Program-made: the position numbers and the translations under genes
Source of the DNA: Synergistaceae bacterium
Lineage (GTDB): Bacteria; Synergistota; Synergistia; Synergistales; Aminobacteriaceae
Length of the DNA stretch: 12,653 bases
Direction: 5' to 3'
Assembly: GCA_031270755.1 (NCBI GenBank)
Contig: JAISWV010000441.1
Coordinates: 1-12,653, forward strand
In this document: one piece after another, positions 1-7,401 of the stretch
How positions within the stretch are numbered: position 1 is the stretch's first letter
Layout of the letters: each line of letters begins with the position of its first letter
The notes under the pieces: model-generated
What the model saw: the letters and a program-made list of their open reading frames with translations, nothing else
Told to the model about the DNA's origin: nothing
Databases searched by the model: none

Positions 1-370
1 TTTGCAGCGTCTTACCCAGGTATGCGCCATAAAAAATATTGTCCCCCAGTATCAGCGCACACCCCTCGCCCGAGAGGAAATCGTTCCCCAGGATGAACGC
101 CTGGGGCAATCCTCCAGGCGTCGGCTGGACACAATAGGTCAACTCGATCCCCCACTGAGTGCCGTCACCCAGAAGACGCCGGTATTGTTCCGCGTCCTGG
201 GGCGCGGTGATCAGCAAAATATTTCGAATTTCCCCCAGCATCAAAGTCGTCAGAGGGTAATAGATCATCGGCTTGTCGTAGACGGGCAGAAGCTGCTTAC
301 TGACGGCCAGGGTCAAGGGGTAAAGGCGCGTTCCCAAACCACCCGCCAAAATGATTCCCTTACGTATCAT
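1..370 (-). CDS. rfbA: Glucose-1-phosphate thymidylyltransferase, 5' part only
   Basis: Joins dTTP and glucose 1-phosphate into dTDP-glucose plus pyrophosphate, the first step of dTDP-rhamnose and related sugar synthesis in the cytoplasm (EC 2.7.7.24). The first 123 residues are visible; the gene runs off the left edge of the window. Seen in the sequence: the nucleotidyltransferase signature [13 protein letters not shown] at residues 8-20, the substrate-binding Lys25, KPMIYYPL at 33-40, the [11 protein letters not shown] loop at 82-92 and the metal-binding Asp110 in LGDNIFYG. Family members are usually about 290 residues, so more than half is missing. The ATG at 370 lies inside the end of rfbB (11-bp overlap, different frame), which points to translational coupling. 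Only weak purine-rich sequence (AGGCGG) precedes it. The family is certain; RfbA rather than the paralogue RffH is inferred from the rfbB neighbour. Confidence 0.95.
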   Translation of the reverse strand, partial: MIRKGIILAGGLGTRLYPLTLAVSKQLLPVYDKPMIYYPLTTLMLGEIRNILLITAPQDAEQYRRLLGDGTQWGIELTYCVQPTPGGLPQAFILGNDFLSGEGCALILGDNIFYGAYLGKTLQ

Positions 371-1421
371 GGCCGCCTGTCCCCATGCGCTTCAAGCGAT
401 AAGATCCGTTCAGGATACCGTCCACCCAAGCCTCGTTTTCCAGGTACCAAGCTATCGTTTTTCGCATCCCTTCCTGGAAGGTCCACTCGGGGCTCCAGCC
501 CAGTTCGTTTTTTATCTTCGACGCGTTCATCGCGTAGCGGCGGTCGTGGCCTGGGCGGTCTGGAACGAAGGCGATTCTTTCGCGGTACGATCTGCCGTCT
601 TCACGGGGGCGCAAAGCGTCGAGGACGTCACATATGAAACCCACGATTTCCAAGTTGGTGCGTTCGCAATTTCCACCAATGGCGTAGCTCTCGCCTGGAA
701 CGCCCCTTTCCAGAACTGTCAGAAGCGCCCTGCAGTGATCCAGGACGTAAAGCCAGTCTCGTATGTTTTGACCGTCGCCATAGACGGGAAGAGAATTGTC
801 TCTCAAGGCCGAAAGAATCATATGGGGAATCAATTTTTCAGGGAACTGATAGGGGCCGTAGTTGTTCGAACAGTTGGTCGTCAGAGCGGGCAGGCCGTAG
901 GTGCGGTGCCACGCGCGTACCAAGTGGTCCGCTCCAGCCTTCGACGCGGAGTAGGGAGAGTTCGGAGCGTAGGGCGTCGCCTCGGAGAAGGTCCCTTCTT
1001 TTCCCAACGAGCCGAACACCTCGTCCGTGGAAACGTGCAGAAATCGAAAACCGTGCCTGGCGTCGCCGGACAGGCTTTCGTAGTAGGCCAAAGCCGCGTT
1101 CAAAAGACAAAAGGTGCCCACGACGTTGGTTTGGATGAAGTCGTTGGGAGCGTCGATAGAACGATCCACGTGAGACTCCGCGGCCAAGTTCAAAACGGCG
1201 TCAGGGCGGTGTTCCGCAAAAATTTTTTCGAGCAGGTCCGCGTCGCGGATGTCGCCCCGGATGAATCGATAACGGGAATGGGATCTCACGTCGTCCAAAG
1301 AAGCCAGGTTCCCCGCGTAGGTCAGCTTGTCCAAGTTGACGACGCCGTGGCCTCGTTCCAGCAAAAAATGCACCAAGTTGCTGCCGATAAAACCGGCCCC
1401 CCCCGTAACCAAAAACGACAT
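360..1421 (-). CDS. rfbB: dTDP-glucose 4,6-dehydratase
   Basis: Converts dTDP-glucose to dTDP-4-keto-6-deoxyglucose with a tightly bound NAD+ (EC 4.2.1.46), the step after RfbA. At 353 residues it has the usual length for this short-chain dehydrogenase. Seen: the NAD-binding GGAGFIGSN at residues 7-15, [11 protein letters not shown] at 78-88, the active-site STDEV with Thr132, Asp133 and Glu134, the catalytic YSASK with Tyr157 and Lys161, and the sugar-nucleotide motif [14 protein letters not shown] at 186-199. The start is the ATG at 1421, preceded by AAGAAGG at a 7-nt spacing. It is separated from the thiamine pyrophosphokinase gene upstream by a 178-nt AT-rich gap that probably holds its promoter, and it overlaps rfbA by 11 bp. 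The pair likely opens a polysaccharide operon that continues beyond the window. Confidence 0.97.
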   Translation of the reverse strand: MSFLVTGGAGFIGSNLVHFLLERGHGVVNLDKLTYAGNLASLDDVRSHSRYRFIRGDIRDADLLEKIFAEHRPDAVLNLAAESHVDRSIDAPNDFIQTNVVGTFCLLNAALAYYESLSGDARHGFRFLHVSTDEVFGSLGKEGTFSEATPYAPNSPYSASKAGADHLVRAWHRTYGLPALTTNCSNNYGPYQFPEKLIPHMILSALRDNSLPVYGDGQNIRDWLYVLDHCRALLTVLERGVPGESYAIGGNCERTNLEIVGFICDVLDALRPREDGRSYRERIAFVPDRPGHDRRYAMNASKIKNELGWSPEWTFQEGMRKTIAWYLENEAWVDGILNGSYRLKRMGTGGHDT

Positions 1422-1470
1422 CGCAAAACCTTCTTGAAATTGAAATAAAGAGCCTAAAATACGGACACGT

Positions 1471-1493
1471 CTTTTTATAATCGAGATAAAAAG
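1471..1493. repeat. Perfect inverted repeat upstream of rfbB
   Basis: CTTTTTAT at 1471-1478 and ATAAAAAG at 1486-1493 are exact reverse complements around the 7-nt loop AATCGAG. The element sits about 50-72 nt upstream of the rfbB start and overlaps the weak candidate -10 element. It could be an operator or a leader hairpin. With only A and T in most of the stem it would be a poor terminator. Confidence 0.5.
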
Positions 1494-1504
1494 CTTAACG
1501 TAAA
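1476..1504 (-). promoter_or_regulatory. Weak candidate promoter for rfbB-rfbA
   Basis: On the minus strand TTTACG (1504-1499) is followed after 17 nt by ATTATA (1481-1476). Both boxes match the sigma-70 consensus only partly. The position is sensible: it lies in the only long gap upstream of rfbB and would leave a leader of about 50 nt. Other pairings in this AT-rich stretch are possible, so this is a guess. Confidence 0.25.
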
Positions 1505-1513
1505 TTATTTACG
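1499..1513. promoter_or_regulatory. Perfect 15-nt palindrome, possible operator
   Basis: CGTAAATTATTTACG is a perfect inverted repeat, with two 7-bp arms around one central base. It covers the candidate -35 box of rfbB, which is a typical repressor site position. No regulator gene in the window pairs with it. The symmetry is seen; the operator role is inferred. Confidence 0.4.
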
Positions 1514-1549
1514 ATACAAGACCTAAACTACGTCTTTTTTGTTGGAAAT

Positions 1550-1568
1550 AAAAGACCTCAAGGTTTTT
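1550..1568 (-). terminator. Weak candidate terminator after tpk
   Basis: On the minus strand, 32-50 nt after the tpk stop, ACCTTGAGGT forms a very short stem flanked by an A run on the 5' side and CTTTTATTT on the 3' side. The stem is tiny and contains a mismatch, so this is a poor intrinsic terminator. It is listed because it is the best candidate for the 3' end of the queA-tpk transcript. Confidence 0.25.
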
Positions 1569-1599
1569 CTCAATTGGAAATAATCGGTTATCGACAAGA

Positions 1600-2355
1600 C
1601 TATAGCTCGGTTTCTTTGAAAAGGCAATAAACCCCGACGCTCCCTTTCTCGATTTTCACCGTCACGCGGTTCTTCACCGGCACATTGCTGACCGCGTAGG
1701 GATGCCTTAAAGAAAGCTCGGCTTCATCCAGCTCCCATTTGGTTCCATGGATAGTTACGCCCTCGCACAGGGCATCGAGGGGCAGAAGAGAAAGAGCGAT
1801 CGGGCGCGTTCGAAAGACGAGTTCGAGTGCCGCCTCTCCCGCCAGGGGAACCAGTACCTCCGACTCGTCGGCAAAGGCCCGGACCTTCGCGCCCCATTCC
1901 TCGCCCCACGGGATGGAAAAAACATTGGCGAAAGCGTGGTCGAAGCGCCCGCCCCAACATCCCGTCACCAGCAGGTCCCCCTTGGCGCGGTTCAGGCAAA
2001 GCTGGAAGTCCGTGTAGTCCTTATCCGCCGGGTAGCGTTCGGTTTCCACGCCGAGGCGCTCCAACCACGCCTCACATTCTTTGGCGATACTGTCGAAGTC
2101 GCCCAGAGCGTAAGTCGGGGAAATTCCGGCGGCCCTGCATGCCTCCGCTCCCCGGTCTGCGGCCCAAACGACCTTGCCCGAGGCCGCAGACCGCAGCCAA
2201 GAGGCTTTGGGCGCCCGCCCGCCCAGCACGACCAGCTGGGCCGCGCCGACTTCCCGCTCGAAGGCAATCTCCATTTGAGGTAACGCAAAGCCTTGCGGAA
2301 GCGCAAGGTTCGAGAAAAGAGGGTTTCTTGCATCGATATTTTCAAAGTTTTCCAA
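1600..2355 (-). CDS. Thiamine pyrophosphokinase
   Basis: Transfers pyrophosphate from ATP to thiamine to make the cofactor thiamine diphosphate (EC 2.7.6.2). Seen, numbering from the TTG start: AADRGA at 65-70, the nucleotide and metal site GDFDS at 85-89, the DKDYTDFQLCL motif at 111-121, GGRFDH at 135-140, and a C-terminal thiamine-binding region ending in the SNVPVKN loop and VKIEKG strand. An ATG-initiated reading would start inside ftsK at 2412. I choose the TTG at 2355 because AGAAGG lies 5 nt before it and the gene then begins 10 nt after the ftsK stop. The internal ATG at 2274 has no Shine-Dalgarno sequence. The product is 251 residues, slightly long for the family because of about 27 extra N-terminal residues. 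It is probably the last gene of the queA-mltG-ftsK transcript; no functional link to division is known. Often called thiN in other bacteria. Confidence 0.9.
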   Translation of the reverse strand: MENFENIDARNPLFSNLALPQGFALPQMEIAFEREVGAAQLVVLGGRAPKASWLRSAASGKVVWAADRGAEACRAAGISPTYALGDFDSIAKECEAWLERLGVETERYPADKDYTDFQLCLNRAKGDLLVTGCWGGRFDHAFANVFSIPWGEEWGAKVRAFADESEVLVPLAGEAALELVFRTRPIALSLLPLDALCEGVTIHGTKWELDEAELSLRHPYAVSNVPVKNRVTVKIEKGSVGVYCLFKETEL

Positions 2356-2360
2356 CGTGG

Positions 2361-2366
2361 CCTTCT
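2361..2366 (-). promoter_or_regulatory. Ribosome binding site fixing the tpk TTG start
   Basis: AGAAGG on the minus strand overlaps the last base of the ftsK stop region and sits 5 nt before the TTG at 2355. It decides the start against the longer ATG reading at 2412 and the shorter one at 2274, neither of which has a comparable site. Its overlap with the ftsK stop suggests coupled translation. Confidence 0.6.
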
Positions 2367-5137
2367 TACTCCTCTTCGGGGGGGTCGCCGTTGCGCGCCC
2401 GCGCCAGTGCATCCAGGGCGCCGTCTTCGTCCATCAAGATCTCGCGGGGCTTGGAGGAACTCGCGGTCTGCGGCCCCACGATGCCCAGCTGTTCCAAGCC
2501 CGTGATCAGGCGTCCCGCTCGGGGATACCCCACGTTGAGATAGCGCTGCAGGCCGCTGGCCGACGCGATCCCCGTCTCCATAATGATCTTGATGGCCTCG
2601 TCCAGCTTGGGATCGTCCACGATGCTGGAGCCGGACCGCTCTCCGTTGCCGCCGCCGTTGGGCAAGTCCTCGAACTCGATGTAGTCCGGTCCTCCAAAGG
2701 CGTTCTTCATGTACTCCACAAACTCGAGAGTGCGCTCCTCCGTCACGAAGGAAGCCTGCAACCGGAGCGGCCGCGGGTAACGGGTACTGTAAAAAAGCAT
2801 ATCTCCTTTGCCCAAAAGCTTTTCGGCTCCACCCACGTCTATGATCGTGCGGGAATCCGTCTGAGAGGGCACGGCAAACGCCACGCGCGCCGGGACGTTG
2901 GCTTTGATGAGCCCCGTGATGACGTCGACCGAGGGGCGCTGGGTCGCCAGAATGAGGTGTATTCCCGCGGCGCGCGCCTTTTGCGCCAAACGGGCGATAA
3001 GCCCCTCCACCTCTTTGCCCGCGGTGTACATCAGGTCGGCCAGCTCGTCCACGACGACGACGATGTTGGGAAACCTGTGCTTGGGCAGAGCTTTGTCGTT
3101 GTACGACGCCAAGTTGCGGACCTTGGCGCGGGCAAAGGCCTCCGATCGGGTCTCCATTTCCTGCACCGCCCAGCCCAGGGCGGCGATGGCCTTTTTGGGG
3201 TCGGAGACGGGGCGGGCCAATAGGTGCGGCAGCCCCTCGTAGATGGCGAACTCCACGTGCTTGGGATCCACCAGAATGAGCTTCAGCTCCTCCGGGGTGC
3301 GCTGAGAACACATACCCAGGATGCAGGTGTTCGTGAAAACGCTTTTGCCCGAGCCCGTCGTCCCCGCCACCAAAAGATGCGGCATGTCCTCCAGCCCGCA
3401 GACCAGGTGTTTGGAGTCGACCCTCACCCCCATAGGCAGAGGCAGCATGTACTCGCTTCGCTGAAATTCCTCCGACTCCATGATGGAGCGCAGCGTGATG
3501 CCCTTGCGCTTGGTGTTGGGTATTTCGATCCCCACATAACGCTGCCCCAGGATAGGGGCTTCCACTCGGACGGAAACCACGGCCAGGGCCATCGTCAGGT
3601 CGTTGGCGAGCCCGGAGACCTTGCTGACTTTGATGCCCGGGGCCAGCTCCAACTGGAACTGAACCACGGACGGACCGATGACGACGTGCGCCACGTTGGC
3701 TTTGACGCCGAAATTCTGAAGCGTTTCCACGATGATCTTGGCCTGGTCGTTGGCCAACGCGTAACCGTCGTCTTCGTCGTCGTTTTTGGCGGTGGGGCCG
3801 AAAATGTCCAAAGGCGGAGGAAACGACATGGAAAGTAACGGTTCCACACCCTCGTCTTCTTTCGGAAGTGCCACGTCGGGAAAGGCCTCCTGCACGGCGG
3901 AAGACAATCCCTTGTCGTCCCTCGCGTTCTTTCTCGGATCCGCGCCGGAAATTTCATTGTCGAGAATTTTGTTGTTGGCAGAGCCAAACAAGTCCTTCAG
4001 CTCCAGCACCTGTTCGTCCAACGTAGGCTCGGCTGGAGTCGGGATTTCGATGATCTGTTCCGGATCCAGGGCCGCCGTCGGAGGCAGAAGAGGCTTGTAA
4101 TTCCGCAATTTGGGGCCGGAGTCGAAATCGAGATCAAGATCGGGCGCCGGATCAGGAGTCGGGTCGAGAGTCGAGTCGGAAAGCTCCACAAGAGGCGTCT
4201 CTGCCTCCAAAGAAGCCAGGAGCTCCTCCAGTATACCCGTCGCGGTGAGAGCTCCGGTTTTCGGCGGCTCGACCTCGGGAGTTTCGGGCTCAGGCGCGAG
4301 GTTTTCGAGTTCGGTCGGCTGAAGCTCCTCCAGATCGGGTACGGGGTTTTCGGGTTCCGCCGGATCCGCCGAAAAATCGTTGGAGTCGATTAGGTCGTCC
4401 CCCACGATGACGAGACCGTCTATAGGGGTAGAGGTCAGGACCGATTCGCGCTCGGAGGGAAGCAAAAGAGCCTCCTCGGGCACGGCAATTGCCGTGATCG
4501 GGATATTTGGCCCGTTGGGCTCGTCTTTAGGCCGAAGTTTTCCCCGCATTGTCCTTTCCCGCATCTCTCTTATTTCGCGCTCTCGTGCTTTTCTTTCTCT
4601 GGCGGCTCTTCCCGGTTTCTTTTCCACAAAACGGCTCGCCGCGAACTGGAAGAGGCGAATGGGCAGCTTCGAGCCAAACAGGATGGCCGCCACAGCGAAG
4701 GCGATAAAAGCCATGACGATCGTGCCCAAGGCCCCCAAGTTCAGGATGAAAAATTTGGCCAAAGCGTCGCCCACTCGTCCCGGTTCGGCCGCGGCCCAGG
4801 GCAAATTTCCGCCCGCGTACCGGAACAGACCGAGAATGAAAGCCGTGGAAAAATACAGCTGCAGCGTTCCAAAGATCTGACCCAGAGGTCTTGGAATTCT
4901 GCTTCTGGCAAACCAAGCGATACAAAGATAAAGCAGAAACAGCAGGGGAACGATCGAGGCTCCTCCTCCCGTTCTGCGCAGGTACTCGCCGATGGCTTGC
5001 CCGCGCACTCCCGTCCAGGGGCTGTCTATCAAGGCTCCGATCAAGTAAACGATTCCCGACATAAAAACGAAGACGACCAGCTCGAACCAACCTCCATGTC
5101 CGTCGGAAGCTCTTGTTTTTTTATTTCGAGACGCCAT
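2366..5137 (-). CDS. ftsK: FtsK/SpoIIIE-type DNA translocase
   Basis: Membrane-anchored hexameric ATPase that pumps chromosomal DNA through the closing septum. The product is 923 residues. Four predicted membrane helices lie at about 17-37, 60-78, 84-104 and 133-155, then a basic stretch (167-200) and a long acidic, proline-rich linker (about 205-445). The motor domain follows, with an FtsK beta-type region at 462-560, Walker A GTTGSGKS at 592-599, Walker B VVVVDE at 693-698 and the ATQRPSVDVITGLIK motif at 731-745. A C-terminal winged-helix gamma domain (about 845-900, with YLNVGYPRAGRLI) should read polar DNA motifs. The start is the ATG at 5137, 7 nt after a perfect AGGAGG and 11 nt after the mltG stop; the longer ORF to 5299 only shadows mltG. 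Four membrane helices plus a gamma domain fit a main cell-division FtsK rather than a plasmid translocase. Confidence 0.96.
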   Translation of the reverse strand: MASRNKKTRASDGHGGWFELVVFVFMSGIVYLIGALIDSPWTGVRGQAIGEYLRRTGGGASIVPLLFLLYLCIAWFARSRIPRPLGQIFGTLQLYFSTAFILGLFRYAGGNLPWAAAEPGRVGDALAKFFILNLGALGTIVMAFIAFAVAAILFGSKLPIRLFQFAASRFVEKKPGRAARERKAREREIREMRERTMRGKLRPKDEPNGPNIPITAIAVPEEALLLPSERESVLTSTPIDGLVIVGDDLIDSNDFSADPAEPENPVPDLEELQPTELENLAPEPETPEVEPPKTGALTATGILEELLASLEAETPLVELSDSTLDPTPDPAPDLDLDFDSGPKLRNYKPLLPPTAALDPEQIIEIPTPAEPTLDEQVLELKDLFGSANNKILDNEISGADPRKNARDDKGLSSAVQEAFPDVALPKEDEGVEPLLSMSFPPPLDIFGPTAKNDDEDDGYALANDQAKIIVETLQNFGVKANVAHVVIGPSVVQFQLELAPGIKVSKVSGLANDLTMALAVVSVRVEAPILGQRYVGIEIPNTKRKGITLRSIMESEEFQRSEYMLPLPMGVRVDSKHLVCGLEDMPHLLVAGTTGSGKSVFTNTCILGMCSQRTPEELKLILVDPKHVEFAIYEGLPHLLARPVSDPKKAIAALGWAVQEMETRSEAFARAKVRNLASYNDKALPKHRFPNIVVVVDELADLMYTAGKEVEGLIARLAQKARAAGIHLILATQRPSVDVITGLIKANVPARVAFAVPSQTDSRTIIDVGGAEKLLGKGDMLFYSTRYPRPLRLQASFVTEERTLEFVEYMKNAFGGPDYIEFEDLPNGGGNGERSGSSIVDDPKLDEAIKIIMETGIASASGLQRYLNVGYPRAGRLITGLEQLGIVGPQTASSSKPREILMDEDGALDALARARNGDPPEEE

Positions 5138-5144
5138 ATATGGT

Positions 5145-5150
5145 CCTCCT
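5145..5150 (-). promoter_or_regulatory. Strong ribosome binding site of ftsK
   Basis: A consensus AGGAGG on the minus strand lies 7 nt before the ATG at 5137 and overlaps the mltG stop codon. It settles the ftsK start about 54 codons inside the longest possible ORF. Confidence 0.8.
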
Positions 5151-6213
5151 ATTCCATCCTCGCTTTTTTGATGTTGCGGCGGTGTTCTTCGTAGGTTTGG
5201 GCAAAATGGTGATAGCCGTCCTTGCGCGCAACGTAATAATAATAGAAATTTTTTTCCGGCGCCAGCGCGGCTTCCCACGATTCGGCGGATGGAACGCAAA
5301 TCGGCGCGGGCGGAAGTCCCGGTACGACGTAGGTATTATACGGGGAATTCAGCTCCAGGTCACTGTACAAAACCCTCGTCAAAATTTTCCCTTTGAGCTT
5401 CCATGCGTAAATGACCGTCGCATCGATCTGCAGCAGCATGTTTTTTTTGAGCCTGTTCGCCACAACCCCCGCGATGGTCGCCCGTTCTTCGTCCCGAAGA
5501 GCCTCTCTCTGAACGATGGAAGCCACGATCGCCGCCTTCTCCAAGTCCTTCGAGGTCACGGCAAGGGCTTTGTCTCCATATCTATCCCACCAGTTATGAC
5601 TGGCGATTTGGACAAGTTCTTTAGGAGATTCTTCCACGACGAAATACGTTTCCGGCAGCAAAAACGCGATACGCGACTCCTCGCTTTCGAGCAAAAAATC
5701 CCGCATCGGCTCGGGGTAGTTTCGGTCGTCGAGTACAGCTTGCCGAAGCAAATCGCCGCTTTTCGGGGAAGCCGCGTTTTCCAAGCCGCCGAAAATTTCC
5801 CTCAACGAAAACACATCCATACCCGGTATGACGGTAAGGCTCGACGCGATGGGCTGAACCGTCAGAAGCTGCCTGGCCATGTCCCACGCCCCGGATTTTT
5901 TGACCCGATACTGGCCGGGGCGAATCTTGCGATCGATCTTCAGTCTCGTCATCCACCGTGTCAACGCCGCCGGCGAGTCCGTCAGCGCCCCTTGTTCGTA
6001 AAAAGTCATGGCGCACTGCCGGGCGTTCAATCCGGGCCTTATGACGACGACCTTCAACTCTCCGTGGGGCAGAGGCAGCATTCGATCCCAAAACTCATGG
6101 GGAAACTTCAAAAAAAACGCCGTGGCGCCCGCGCTCAGCCCCACCAAAAACAGTCCCAAAACCAGGAACAAAAACAGAAACAAGATCGAAAAGCCTCTTT
6201 TTTTTGTCTTCAT
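5149..6213 (-). CDS. mltG: Endolytic murein transglycosylase MltG (YceG-like)
   Basis: Membrane-bound lytic transglycosylase that cuts nascent peptidoglycan strands internally and is thought to end glycan polymerisation. At 354 residues it has normal family length. Residues 1-7 are basic, a single membrane helix spans about 8-34, and the rest would be outside the cytoplasmic membrane. Seen: ASIVQREA at 231-238, where Glu237 fits the catalytic glutamate of the family; VANRL at 251-255; LQIDATVIYA at 261-270; SPYNTYVVPGLPPAPI at 290-305; and the C-terminal YYVARKDGYHHFAQT at 327-340. The usual EKE of the catalytic motif reads QRE, so only the second acidic residue is kept. The ATG at 6213 lies 11 nt after the queA stop with only a weak purine-rich leader, so translation may depend on coupling to queA. 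ftsK follows after 11 nt. Confidence 0.94.
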   Translation of the reverse strand: MKTKKRGFSILFLFLFLVLGLFLVGLSAGATAFFLKFPHEFWDRMLPLPHGELKVVVIRPGLNARQCAMTFYEQGALTDSPAALTRWMTRLKIDRKIRPGQYRVKKSGAWDMARQLLTVQPIASSLTVIPGMDVFSLREIFGGLENAASPKSGDLLRQAVLDDRNYPEPMRDFLLESEESRIAFLLPETYFVVEESPKELVQIASHNWWDRYGDKALAVTSKDLEKAAIVASIVQREALRDEERATIAGVVANRLKKNMLLQIDATVIYAWKLKGKILTRVLYSDLELNSPYNTYVVPGLPPAPICVPSAESWEAALAPEKNFYYYYVARKDGYHHFAQTYEEHRRNIKKARME

Positions 6214-6224
6214 TTTTTCTATAT

Positions 6225-7328
6225 CTATTTTCCTATGAACATCGCGTCGCCGAAGGAAAAAAATCTGTATTCTTCGGAGATCGCGAGAGAATACGTTTCC
6301 CGGACGGCCGCCAGAGCGCGCTCTTCTTGGCCGGCTCCCCCGATCAGGTCATTCACGAAAGCGGCCACCAACATCAAAAGAGAGCTTTTGGGTAAATGAA
6401 AATTGGTAATCAAGGCATCGACAACTTTGTAGGCAAAGCCCGGGTAAATAAAAAGCTCCGTGCCCATAGCTCCCGTCCGGACCAATCCCCTTTCCGATTC
6501 TCCGTCGGCGGCCATGGACTCCAAAGTTCGGGCGACGGTGGTTCCTCCAGCCACGACGCGTCCCCGCCTCCTCCGGCATTTTCGCACAGCCTCTTCCGTC
6601 GCGCTCGAGACCCGGCAGTATTCGGAGTGGATATGGTGATCCCGAATGTCCTGACTCTTTACCGGGCGGAACGTTCCCAACCCCACGTGCAGCGTCACCC
6701 ACGCGACCTCCACGCCCCGGTCTTTTATCCGCCCCAAGAGGTCTTGCGTGAAGTGGAGGCTCGCCGTGGGCGCCGCCACGGAGCCGTCGTTTAGGGCAAA
6801 AACCGTCTGATACGACTCCCGGGCCGAAAAATCTCTCGCAAAATCTCTTGTCTTGATATAAGGCGGCAAGGGCATCTCTCCCTCCCGGTCAAGAAAAGCC
6901 AGCACGTCGTCCTTGCCGGTTCCGACGCACAAGACACGAATGCCGCCGTCTTCCCGCCCCACCACGGACAAGGTGCGTTCCCCCACCTGTATCTCGGCGC
7001 CCACGGGCAAACGCCGTCCGGGGCGAACCAGAGCTTTCCACAGGCGGAAATCCGGTGTCGAAGGGCTCAGCAGCAAGACCTCCACTCTTGCCCCGCTCTT
7101 CGCCTTGCTGCCCCAAAGCCGCGCCGGAAGAACCCGCGTATCGTTCAACACCAAAAGATCATCCGGCTCCAAGCAGTTCGGGATGTCTCGAAATGAGAGA
7201 TGCTCCCGCTTTCCCTCGGAGACTCTCCATGCCAAGAGACGGGAAGAATCCCGAGGAACCGCCGGGGCCTGAGCTATCCGAGACGCCGGCAGTTCGTAGT
7301 CGTAGGCGTCGAGATCGTAAAAATTCAA
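6225..7328 (-). CDS. queA: tRNA preQ1(34) S-adenosylmethionine ribosyltransferase-isomerase
   Basis: Transfers and isomerises the ribosyl part of S-adenosylmethionine onto preQ1 in the anticodon wobble position of tRNAs, giving epoxyqueuosine (EC 2.4.99.17), the penultimate step of queuosine formation. Seen, numbering from the chosen start: DYELP at 10-14, LNDTRVLPARL at 61-71, GSVAAPTASLHFT at 182-194 (most homologues have Gly where this has Ser in TASLHF), HVGLGTFRPV at 214-223, GGTTVARTLES at 261-271, FHLPKSSLLML at 310-320 and YRFFSFGDAMFI at 354-365. Length is 367 residues. I prefer the TTG at 7328: GGAG lies 9 nt before it, the N-terminus then matches family length, and it leaves room for the promoter at 7373-7401. 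The in-frame TTG at 7361 (378 residues) is the alternative. It heads the tightly spaced queA-mltG-ftsK-tpk set. Confidence 0.96.
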   Translation of the reverse strand: MNFYDLDAYDYELPASRIAQAPAVPRDSSRLLAWRVSEGKREHLSFRDIPNCLEPDDLLVLNDTRVLPARLWGSKAKSGARVEVLLLSPSTPDFRLWKALVRPGRRLPVGAEIQVGERTLSVVGREDGGIRVLCVGTGKDDVLAFLDREGEMPLPPYIKTRDFARDFSARESYQTVFALNDGSVAAPTASLHFTQDLLGRIKDRGVEVAWVTLHVGLGTFRPVKSQDIRDHHIHSEYCRVSSATEEAVRKCRRRRGRVVAGGTTVARTLESMAADGESERGLVRTGAMGTELFIYPGFAYKVVDALITNFHLPKSSLLMLVAAFVNDLIGGAGQEERALAAVRETYSLAISEEYRFFSFGDAMFIGK

Positions 7329-7337
7329 AGCATGAGA

Positions 7338-7341
7338 CTCC
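7338..7341 (-). promoter_or_regulatory. Ribosome binding site supporting the queA TTG start
   Basis: GGAG, within CCGGAG on the minus strand, lies 9 nt before the TTG at 7328. The alternative TTG at 7361 is preceded only by GAGAAAG, a poorer match. The choice is plausible but not certain. Confidence 0.45.
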
Positions 7342-7372
7342 GGTATTCCATTATCCAACAAAACGCTTTCTC

Positions 7373-7401
7373 ATTATAATAAAACATTTCCTCTATTTGA
7401 A
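7373..7401 (-). promoter_or_regulatory. Candidate sigma-70 promoter for queA-mltG-ftsK-tpk
   Basis: On the minus strand TTCAAA (7401-7396; 4 of 6 consensus bases) is followed after exactly 17 nt by a perfect TATAAT (7378-7373). Transcription would begin near 7366, about 38 nt before the preferred queA start. The -35 box lies in the last codons of spoIID, so the downstream genes could be expressed apart from it. Based on motif and position only. Confidence 0.5.

Larger units (their letters stand above)
1440..1583. repeat. Short direct repeats in the tpk-rfbB gap
   Basis: The AT-rich gap carries several short repeats, read here on the plus strand. TTGGAAATAA occurs at 1574-1583 and 1542-1551, with a one-base-shorter relative TTGAAATAA at 1440-1448. 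ACGTCTTTTT occurs at 1530-1539 and 1467-1476. AAGACCT occurs at 1518-1524 and 1552-1558. They may be regulator-binding repeats or decayed duplications. No known regulator motif is recognised. The repeats are seen directly; any function is inference. Confidence 0.5.

Noticed and set aside
1992..3311. 439-codon minus-strand ORF overlapping ftsK and tpk
   Set aside because: It is an out-of-frame reading of two well-supported genes, rich in Arg, Gly and Pro with no domain match.
5113..6399. 428-codon plus-strand ORF opposite mltG
   Set aside because: It lies antisense to a certain gene, has low-complexity composition and no Shine-Dalgarno-supported start; same reasoning for the plus-strand ORFs at 351-1448 and 7429-8364.
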